A DNA stretch of 58,108 nucleotides from Cruorifilaria tuberocauda (taxonomy: Eukaryota; Nematoda; Chromadorea; Rhabditida; Onchocercidae), in assembly GCA_013365365.1 (NCBI GenBank), contig JABVXU010000353.1, forward strand, positions 1 to 58,108, in the 5' to 3' direction. Numbering within the stretch: the first letter of the stretch is position 1; each line of letters starts with the position of its first letter. This document shows positions 48,878-58,108 of this stretch, in pieces. The notes under the pieces were generated by a model. It worked only from the letters and a program-made list of their open reading frames with translations. It ran no database searches and had not been told where the DNA came from. The position numbers and the translations under genes were made by a program.

Positions 48878-48912
<35 letters not shown>
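48870..48912. repeat. (TAA)n microsatellite
   Basis: A run of about 14 AAT-type trinucleotides with two AGT interruptions at its left end. Confidence 0.95.
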
Positions 48913-48913
<1 letters not shown>

Positions 48914-51838
48914 GGCATAGATGTATATTCTTTAGTAGTGGAAAAAAGATTGATAAAAGTTTATGAAAATAGCATTGAATGGGATAGTAAACGAGATAGA
49001 TAGATATTAAACAGTAGGAAAAGAGAGAGAAAAAGATTGATAAATATATGAAAATAGCATTAAATATGGATAGTAACACTCTAAAACATATTATATCATA
49101 AAACTATTAAGAAGAAAAAAAAAAGAAATTTCAAGCATATTATTAGAGAAATATTATGCAAATTAAGAAAGTAATTAATTTTTATTGATCATTTAATTAA
49201 TTAGTAATTTTATGTTCCATTTGAAATAATACATTCCATTCATTGAATTTTATTAAAATTTGAAAACAAAATAATGATAGCTTCAAAATTGACAAATTAA
49301 AAATTTGATAATGATATAGTTTCAAAATTGACAACTTTTTAAACAACTTTCTCTAATAAAGAGAAAAAAAAACAGTTATGGGAGATGAATAGGGAAAAGT
49401 TGAAAATACCATATTTCGATAATCTATCTTCCACCAAAAAGCACATCTTTTTTCTTTTTTTAAATGAAAAAATGATGAATAATGAAAAATTGAAAAATTT
49501 GAAATACAAAAGAAAAAAGTTGGCAAGAAAAATGCTTTAAAATGAAACAGAGTCAAATATAGAATAAAGAAAAAGGAGAAAAAAAGATCAATATAGAATG
49601 AAATAAGCTAAAGATTGATGAAAAAAAAATTTTTTTAGAAAGAAAGAAAAAAATTATGTTAGTAAAGAAACAAACAATTACTCCTAATTATTGAATTTCA
49701 TTTAAGATCTAAAATAAAAAAAAAATTTAATTTACTCATTTCATCGATTCAATTTTTTTCTTTCTTTTTACTATCAAAATGAAATTCAAAGAAAAAGAAT
49801 TAATAATTATAAATGAAATGATTAAAATAATAGTTAGGAAAAGATAAACTAAAAATTTTACAAAAAAAAATCGATTATCTATACATTGAAAAAAGCTAAA
49901 ATAAAGTAAAATCAAAATCAAAAAAAAAGAAAACGAAACTGTATGATATAAAAAAAGATAAATGATAAAAAAAAAAACAAAGCTAATAATTTGGCGATAA
50001 TTTGAATGGAATAAAAAAAGAAGAATTATTTAAATGATAATTTGACGAAAGATTGCAACTTTGAATTGTTTAAAAATTTTCAAAATATTAATCTGCTTTT
50101 TTGTTTTTTAGAAAAAAAAAAAAAACTCTTAATAATTATTAGAACAGAGAGACTCATACAATGTGAGGAGATCACGACGCGAAAATAAAATAAACAAGCT
50201 AAATTTAGCATATTTTGATGCTTTCATGCTAATTAATTAATTAATTTTAATGAAAATGAAAAATCATATATAATTAATTTTATACTAATTTTACACTAAA
50301 AATGTAAATTTGATAGCTAAAAATAAATCTAACTAAAAAAACATATCTAAAATATAAATGCTATAAAATTTTTAAAATTTATTGAGCAAGCTTCATCGAA
50401 ATATGCCATAATTATAGTTTAGTGAATGCATCAATAATGTTCATTATGAAATCATTATGATGCTAGTATCAGTTCATGCTTTCTCATTCCTTTTATAATT
50501 ATTAAAATTCTTCTTATTTTTTTATCAGTTAAAAAAAAAACAAAATATTAAAAATTTAAATTATACATTTTTAAATTAAATTTTCTCAACGTATATATTT
50601 TTTTTTTTGTTGAAATGAAAAAATTAAAACATGAGCTGATACCTTGAGCAAATCGACTTCGTGATATCCTAATCCAAATACAGAATACACATTGTTTTTT
50701 TTGAGAACACCTGTTCATTTTCTTGCTTCGTTTTTTTTTTTTCCTCTTTTTCCAGCTTTACATTAATTGAAAATAAATTTTAATTAAAATGAAATGAAAA
50801 AAGAAGTATATGAAATTAAAAACAATTAATTAATTACTTTGTTACTTGATATATATGTATATACTGTGAGTTCGGGGTAAGTTATTGTGATAAATAGTAA
50901 TTATTAAAAAAAAAAAACAAAAAAAAAGGGGAAGTAAAAAACGAAAGAGAAAAAGCATGTTTTTTAGACTAAAAAAAAAACTGAAAAAAAAGGATATGTT
51001 CCCAAAAGATGTATATAATCTGCGACAGATTTGATTGGATATCTGTCATTTCAGCCAAAAATTTTACTTCTCATCTCTCTAACTTAACAAATTAAGGCTT
51101 TTACTTTACCTCTCTGATCAATGAATCAAGGCCCAATAAACAGGTAGCAAAAAAAAAAAAAAAAAAAGAAAAGCATTATGATTCTACGAGAAGGAAAAAA
51201 AAAGAAGAATGGATTATCCCTGACACAGATTACAAGTTACAAGTTTGATTATACAATTAATTTTCGATTATTCTCAAAATATAACTTCAAGCTTTCAGTT
51301 GATTAATTAATTATGAATTAATTAAACAATATGAATTCTAATTGATTTCTTTAAAGATTTTGAAATAATAGGTAAAAAATTTTCTACCTATTATTTCACA
51401 TATCAATTTAAATTGAATGAATACCTATAACTATCATAAGTAAATAGCTAAAATGAGAATTTCTGAAAACTTGTTGTCTAACGAAAAATGAAATGATAAA
51501 AGTACAATTCATGAAAAATCGAAATTCAAAAAAGAAAAACAAACAATGTTAATAACAATAAAAGAATATTCAAACTTTTAAAATATTTTATGTAAAATGA
51601 ATGAATGAAGATAGTGTAATAAATGATATTTATATTAAAAAAAAAAAGATGATAACAAACGGAACATTTCTTTTACAATAATTACTAATTTATGCATTCT
51701 CTTAATTTCGAATTAAAAATTAAATAAATTTTTCAAAATTTAAATTGATAAAACTAAAATAAACAAAAACAAACAAACAAGTTTTTTTTTTTCAAATTTT
51801 CAACAAAAAACATTAAGAATAAAGATAGGAAAAGAGGA

Positions 51839-51840
<2 letters not shown>

Positions 51841-51895
<55 letters not shown>

Positions 51896-51896
51896 A
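51841..51896. repeat. (GA)n microsatellite, longest in the window
   Basis: About 25 GA dinucleotides. It lies only 58 bases beyond the stop codon of the (-) strand gene ending at 51955, so it would be read as a CU tract in that transcript's 3' UTR. Confidence 0.95.
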
Positions 51897-51954
51897 AGAG
51901 AAGATTATTTATCTGATTCACCTGAGCCTTGAAGTTATCATCATATGACCAAAA

Positions 51955-54900
51955 TTATTGGTCACCATTGCTATTATTACTACTACCGCCGCTACCACTA
52001 CCGCCACCACCACCCGTTTGTGTAGCGTCACCACAATCGACGGATCGGAATGTGCAATCGGTTTGTTGGCAGCGTACCTGTTGATGTTGCGGACAACGAC
52101 GTCCACCTGAGGTAAAAGTTGTTAGCGCCCAATCCTGCTGAAACAAAAATAAAACTTCTTTTTACATATCATTAAATGCTTATCATTTCATAAGAAAGAG
52201 AAAGAAAAAGAAAATAAAATAGTCAGAAAAATAATAAATTCAATGATAAGAGAGAAAAATAAAAATCATAAAAATATTTTTAAAATGATAAAAATATTAA
52301 ATGCAATGAGTGATAAGAAAGAAAGGAAAGAAAATAAAGTGGAATTATTTGTAAAAATATTAAAAATTGGAAATATATAACATAGAAAATACATCGGTAA
52401 TCTATTTAAAAATACTATCAATTTAATCTATTAAATACCAATCGAAGAAGTGATTGATAAGTGATAATATATTGTAATTGATAAGAATATACAATAAATG
52501 ATGGATCATTTAAATTTTATAATGAAATGAATAAAAAGTACTAAATAGATCTTAGCGTTAAATTTAATAAGCAAATTGATCAGTTCTATTACTAATATTT
52601 ATGATCAAGTCTTATTTATGACAAATTACGATTAGACCCTCTTTAATCTAATCACTAATAAAATTTGAATGAAGAAATTTTATATAAGAATTGAATTGAA
52701 ACTTTGAAATATAGATAGTTTCAAGAATTTAAAGTAATATTATAGCAAAAATTGAATAAAATAAATTGCTTACTTTTCGTTTCTCGATATCTTTATCACT
52801 ATTACCCATCGCTGAATCGACAAATTCTTGAGATCCGATACCGCAAACGTTGCTTACCACTAAGCGCTATAATAAAATAATAGAAATGAATGATAAGTAA
52901 TGATAATTAAGATAAATTAAATGATTTACTTCATCTATTACATATCATAATTATTTCAATTATTATAAGTTTATTACGAAATTATCATAATAGTTATTAT
53001 CAGTTATGAATAAAATTCTCTAATTTTCTTCAATTTTAAAAATGTTTACTTTCAAATCTCTATTAAATTAACTAATCAATAAATTAAATATGTCAATTCA
53101 TAATTTAATCTTGTTATCAAACCTCTCGCATTTTTTCAAAATCCAACGATGGTCGACCACTACCTATCATACGGCCACGTTTTAATGGATGCATAGGTAA
53201 TATATCTAATTCATTAGCGGAATCTGTTTTATTCGTTTGTTGACAATTATGATAAGTTGATGTTGTTGATGAAGCTAATGATGAACGACGAACACCAGGA
53301 TTATGAATAATTACTTTAACCGGTTGTCGACGTGCCGCAACAAGTGTCTCACGTGAACTATCACCATTACCATTATCTAATAAATATTTCCCGATATTTT
53401 TTACTTAAACTTTTCAATTCATGAAATATATCTCGAAAAAAAAAGAAAGAAAGAAATCATAAATATTCGAAGGAAAAAAAAGCTATCAAATATTTCATAG
53501 TATAAGTGGGGAATATTTAGTAAATTAATTAATTATTGCGATAAAATTTCTCGATCATTTAATAATATGATAAGTTATTTTAATGATAACAGAAATATGA
53601 ATAGATTATGATAAGTTATTTTAATGATAACAGAAATATGAATAGATTATGATAAGTTATTGGATGATAAGTTGTGATAAGTTATTTTAATGAAAATAGA
53701 AATTATATTTGAACAAATGATATATTTGTTCCATTTTGTATATAAATTCTCGTTGAATGAAGAAACTCATAAAATACCAGTTATCATTAAAATTGTTCCG
53801 ATTTCAAAAGATAAAATATATATATGATTAATATTTTAAAATAGGAATACTATATTTTAAAATCGGAATTAAAATAGGAAAATAGGAATATAGATTCCTT
53901 CATAATATTACTATAAGATGAAAAATACTTCGTAATTGATATTATTCATAATTTTCTAAAAACCTACTAGTCATTTATAATTAATTTGTGTTTAACAAAT
54001 TAAAATTATTTATATTAATTTTGCATGAAAAGAAAAAAAAATCCTTTTAAAACGTTTTTTTTTTTTTTTTTTTGTAAAATATAAGTAGTATAACTTACTA
54101 TTACTATAATTTATACTTACTACTGTTATAAATATAAATTATTAAATGTTATAAGTAAATAAAATCTACATATAGAGTAACTTACTATTATAACTACGAA
54201 GCCGTGTAGCAATTGGTGATGATGGTGATTTTGGCGGAGTTTGACGATTAAAATGAAATTTTGACGTAATACTTTCGTATCGACGTTTCTCACCAATTGT
54301 TCCATGCGTTGTTGCTACTGCTACTACTTCTGATTGTTGTTGTTGTTGTTGTTGTTGTGGTGATTGTTGTAAATGATTCTGATTGGTAAGTACAAAATCG
54401 TATGCAATATTTTTATTAATCATTGTTCCAGAATCCTAGAAAAAAAAAGAGTGATTTCAAATTTTATTAATTATAAAAATTAGAAATTTCATAGAAAATA
54501 TTAATTATAAAAATTAGAAATTTCATAGAAAATATAGAAGAAACAATCATTTCACATAATTATTCATACTGTACATTCTTTTAGTTTTTTCTTTTTCTCT
54601 CCTAATTTAGATTTATTAATATTATTACTGATTATTATTAATAGTATAGGTAAAATTTAGGAAGAAATTAATTTTTTCAGATAATTAATTTAATTATTCA
54701 AAATTTATTTAATGTTTCTGATATTTCTTCGTCCTGCTATGGTGATAAATAAATATGAAAATGAAAATTGAGCAATTGAAATAAAACAAGAAAATTGAGG
54801 TAAAATTTGTTATTTTTATTTAAAACTCACCTTCATATATTTTTATTTATTATTATTCTTATAATTATTACTTAATTACCACAACTGCTATTTAATTATC

Positions 54901-57900
54901 ATAATTATTATTTATAAGTATTAATTTCATATAAAATATAGCATTTTAGCTTTCATTCTCGTCAAAAACTTTTTTCTAACAAATTTAAAAGATTTGTTTG
55001 CTATAATAAAGCAACAAACAAAACAATATATATGTATGAAAATTTACAATTTATATGAAAATTTACAAAAACAGAAAGAGAAATAAACAAATCAAGTAAT
55101 TAATTATTATTTTAATTAATCACTTTATCGGTTTACATGGAAAAAAGGAATATAGAAAATGAAACGAAAATGAATATTTATCAATAATAATAACATCACT
55201 GATAAAAAGATTAAAATATCACTTCATTGACTTTTACTTTTTTCATTTCATGGTTCAGTCAAATCAATCAGATTCCATCCAAAATAATCAAAATGTTTAA
55301 AATATACAATATGAAAATTTATTATAATTATGATAATCATTATCAACTACTAAATCAATTATTAAATTACTTTATCAATTATTAGATGATTACTTTCTTC
55401 TATGTTTAATTTATAAAATAAATACCATTTCATATAATCAATGAATCTAATCATATTTATCATAATACTTATTTGAAAACATTAATAAGTTATGAAAAAA
55501 TAATCAACATGAATGAAATTCACAAATATCTAACAGACTAAAACAGAAGAGGAAGAGGGAGAGAGAGAGAGAGAGAGAGAAAAAAAAAAGAAACGGAAAA
55601 AAACCTTTGAGTAATTAAATTCTTCTTTTTTTTTCAAAGATAAAATTTTTATTACCTGCATTAGTATCTAATTGATATGATCATAATGTCTATTTTATCA
55701 TTAAAACTTTTTTTTTACAACAGCTAAAAATGGTTGAAATGGAAGAATGAAATTTGAAATTAGAGGACAAACACAATAATTAACAATTATCAATGAAAGA
55801 TCAAAGAGAGAGATGGACAGAGAGAGAGAGAGAGAGAGCTCTACGGCGCCAACTTTTATAACTTTTAAAATGAAAAAAAAAAAAGATCAAAAGCTAAACA
55901 ATAAGCTATACCGCTACCGGTAATAACAACCATCAATAACATGTCATTTCATTGAAGTAAAAAAAAATGGCAAAAAAAAATTTGAAAATAAAAATTATTA
56001 TCGGAAAATTGTTAGGAAAAAAAAAAAGAAAGAAGCTATCATTGAATTTTATAATTGAAAAAATAAATTGATTAATGATAATGATTAGATATTACAACGA
56101 TACATATTATCATCAATAATGATCGAATGAAATAGATAGATTAAAGCAAAAGAAGAAAAAAAAAACGTTTTAAATCTAAAAAATCAATTCGATCATTTCA
56201 TATCACAAAACATGTATCATTAATTGCGATAAGAAAAAAAAATATCATAAACTAGATAAGTTTAAATGATATAAGATTGATAATGAAACAGATGATTAGA
56301 TTGATATGATAAATGATAAAAGGATGAAGTAAATATTTCATGTATCACGTGTGATTCATTATAATACTTAGTTAAATCATTGAAATCACATAAACTTTCA
56401 TCCTCGATAACTTTCGATAATACTTCAAAAAAAAAAAAAAAAAAGAAAGTAAGAAAGCTTAAAAGACTTATAGCAATCATAACAAAGATAAACTGATAAA
56501 ATAATCTGATAAAATATCAACAACGATTAAATCCTTCTTACTTACAAAAAAAACAGTTTTCAGTAAATTTTTTTTTTCTTTAAAAATAATTTCAGTTGTT
56601 CATTTTACAATCAAAATTATCCTTTTTTTTTTTTTCAAAAATTTCCTATTATTTTAAAAGTTTTTCGTCCCTTTGTCTTTTTCTTTTTCTTTTTTAATTT
56701 CCAAATTATTTTTCATCAAAAATTTCATAGCAATTCAACTGTTTCAACTACACCATTTATAATAACTACCATAAAGCAAAGAGAGAGAAAGAGGCAGAGA
56801 GAGAGAGAAAGAGAGAGAAAGATGATAATGATGATATTTTATGTTCAATGACAATTTTGAAGCAATTTGATAGAGTTTGAAAGTAGAAGTAGAGAGAATA
56901 AACAGGATATATACATTTTCTAGAATGATCTATCACAATTGTCACACAATTTTAAACCACACTAACCAAACCTACCACCACCTGCTGTGCATAATTTTAC
57001 GATCACTTTTATTAGATAGTAAAAATTTGGTAAAAGGATAGCGCGATTCAATGAATTTGAAGTAAAATGCCGAAAAGATGATAAGATAGAAATCAATTTA
57101 TAACAAATATCATTAAAGAATTAAATTTTACATTTTCTAAAATATCAAATAAAAATGCATATTATGAAGAAATATATAATAGTGGAATTTTCAAATAAGA
57201 TAAGTTATTAGTAAAGAAAGAAATAAACATAAGAGATATGATAATATTAATTTATGATAATATCATTAAACAATTAAGTTTTAATTTTGCTAAAATATCA
57301 AATAGAAATGCAAATGTTAAATAAATAATAAAATGTCAAATAAAAATACTATGAGATTATGTAATAGTGGAATTTTCAAATGATAACTTATCAAGAAAGA
57401 AATAAAAAGTAAAACGAAGAAATTATGATATAAAGATATTAATAATGATTTTAAATCATTATCTTTTTACTTTTCAGTCGTGTTAAAATAACAAAACAAA
57501 ATATTATAACAACAAATATTCAAACATAACATTCTATTATTAAATATTTAAAATTAATTTTAATTGAATCTAAACAAAAATAAAAAAATACCTAACTGTA
57601 AATGAAAGAAATCAAAAAAAAAAACTTATTTATAAAAAATAATTGATCTTTTTAAAAATAGCATAAATTTTAAATACATTTAAATATTTGAAATTGATGA
57701 AAACAATTTTTTTTTTGTCCTTTTAAACTATCATACAACAATTATAAATTTTTGCACTTATACACACATTAACACGTATTTCACGCCTGTTTAAGAATAA
57801 TAAAATAAAAAAAGTTTAACTTACTTGATTTGTTTCATTTTGCATAAAACGTCTTCTGGTAACAACTGGACGAAATGCGCCTGTTTCAGTTTTCCCTGAG

Positions 57901-57971
57901 TTAGCAGCGTTGTTACAACCATTCGTACTTACAATACCATCATTAATTTTACCCGCATTCATTAATGACAT
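51955..57971 (-). CDS. Uncharacterised low-complexity protein, 308 aa, probably nuclear
   Basis: Five exons: 57825-57971, 54186-54435, 53123-53376, 52774-52866 and 51955-52137, with phases 0, 1, 0 and 0, encode 308 aa. I do not recognise the family. In order it shows: a basic motif in exon 1 (FRPVVTRRRFMQ); a polyglutamine run of eight in SPQQQQQQQQS; a proline-directed-site-rich segment (QTPPKSPSSPIATRLRS); basic patches (VAARRQPVKVIIHN, MHPLKRGRMIG); a charged helix (SLDFEKMRERLVVSNVCG); then a cysteine cluster C-x7-C-x4-C-x6-C beginning RRCPQHQQ, and a Gly/Ser/Asn tail. There is no signal peptide or membrane segment. Basic patches and SP/TP sites suggest a nuclear or cytoskeleton-associated regulator; this is inference. 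Exon 1 lies 3.4 kb upstream of exon 2. The last exon starts at a CAGCAG acceptor, so isoforms with or without one Gln are possible. Confidence 0.8.
53569..53690. repeat. 41-bp tandem repeat, about three copies
   Basis: GATAAGTTATTTTAATGATA units start at 53569, 53610 and 53651; the third is partial. The repeat lies in the intron between exons 2 and 3 of the (-) gene. Confidence 0.9.
54466..54533. repeat. Perfect 34-bp tandem duplication
   Basis: ATTAATTATAAAAATTAGAA and the following ATTTCATAGAAAAT occur back to back at 54466-54499 and 54500-54533 with no mismatch, so the event is recent. Confidence 0.95.
55553..55582. repeat. (GA)n microsatellite
   Basis: GA tract following AGAGGAAGAGG, in the first intron of the (-) strand gene. 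Confidence 0.9.
55803..55838. repeat. (GA)n microsatellite with GATGGACA interruption
   Basis: A GA tract interrupted once. It is followed by AGCTCTACGGCGCC, one of the few GC-rich spots in this intron. Confidence 0.85.
56777..56822. repeat. Interrupted (GA)n microsatellite
   Basis: GAGAGAGAAAGAGGCAGAGA-type tract in the first intron of the (-) strand gene. Confidence 0.85.
57107..57400. repeat. Degenerate tandem duplication, 153-190 bp spacing
   Basis: AATATCATTAAA(G/C)AATTAA and CTAAAATATCAAATA(A/G)AAAT recur from about 57107 and about 57260. AATAGTGGAATTTTCAAAT occurs near 57178 and 57366, marking a decayed two-copy array just inside the first intron. Confidence 0.7.
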
Positions 57972-58108
57972 TGTTTTTGTTGTTGTAACACTAAAATACT
58001 TTTAATTTTTAAATCAAGAAGAAAAAAAAAAACTTATCGTAAAATCATTTCTATTATTCAACACTTCAAGTAATATTTATATTCCGGTAAAACCGGAAAA
58101 AAATTATG
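57972..58108. promoter_or_regulatory. 5' flank of the (-) strand gene
   Basis: Sequence upstream of the ATG at 57971 on the (-) strand. It contains poly-A tracts and a TTCCGGTAAAACCGGAA palindrome near 58082-58098. No TATA box or clear trans-splice acceptor was identified. Confidence 0.35.

Larger units (their letters stand above)
41711..51954. other. Ten-kilobase noncoding region, repeat-rich
   Basis: No coding exon was recognised. Up to about 45.4 kb it consists largely of degenerate tandem duplications with poly-T tracts on the (+) strand. From about 45.7 kb onward poly-A and A/G-rich tracts dominate the (+) strand, producing Lys-rich or Phe-rich open frames that are compositional artefacts. 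It also carries (GA)n, (TAG)n and (TAA)n microsatellites and a perfect palindrome TACTGTACAGTA at 46191-46202. Confidence 0.55.
54436..57824. other. Large first intron of the 308-aa protein gene
   Basis: A 3.4-kb intron on the (-) strand. It contains a perfect 34-bp tandem duplication, several (GA)n tracts, poly-A tracts and a degenerate repeat near 57.1-57.4 kb. No internal exon was found that would keep the phase. Confidence 0.5.

Overview
This is a nuclear window from an AT-rich nematode. The introns begin with GT, mostly in GTAAGT-like contexts, and end in the short TTTTCAG-type acceptors typical of nematodes. Several start codons sit a few bases after an unpaired TTTCAG or TTAG, as expected for spliced-leader trans-splicing. 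High AT content, long repeat-filled introns and many GA/CT and AAT microsatellites suggest a clade III (filarial-like) worm; that placement is inference. I recognised no tRNA, rRNA, CRISPR array or complete autonomous transposon.

Layout: (1) 0.8-2.8 kb (+), the last three exons of a 7TM receptor-like gene. (2) 5.8-10 kb (+), a complete 11-exon mitochondrial L-2-hydroxyglutarate dehydrogenase, 459 aa. (3) 10-16 kb, gene-poor DNA with AAT-type microsatellite and a dispersed 87-bp repeat. (4) 16.2-29.7 kb (+), a long TACC-family coiled-coil gene (tac-1-like), with a Ser/Thr-rich upstream half and an internal alternative first exon; its introns hold two large inverted repeats, a 22-bp tandem repeat and a possible antisense nested gene. 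(5) 32.4-38.7 kb (-), a head-to-tail cluster: V-ATPase subunit E (vha-8), RNA polymerase II subunit RPB9, the Ragulator subunit LAMTOR2, and a 44-aa single-pass membrane peptide too short for ordinary gene finding. (6) 40.4-41.7 kb (+), a small secreted Ser/Thr-rich, six-cysteine protein whose signal-peptide exon lies in a three-copy tandem repeat. (7) 41.7-52 kb, repeat-rich noncoding DNA. (8) 52-58 kb (-), a five-exon gene for an unrecognised 308-aa low-complexity, probably nuclear protein.

All multi-exon models were assembled by hand from reading frame, GT-AG boundaries and intron phase. The phases close exactly for the L2HGDH, TACC, LAMTOR2, RPB9, V-ATPase E, secreted-protein and 308-aa genes.

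The most distinctive pattern is that tandem duplications in introns repeatedly capture exon edges. The receptor gene has three decayed copies of an acceptor plus exon start. The TACC gene has a duplicated donor. The secreted-protein gene has its whole first exon triplicated and its exon-2 donor edge copied four times. V-ATPase and Ragulator act together on the lysosome in amino-acid signalling to mTORC1, so the (-) strand cluster is a candidate co-transcribed unit.
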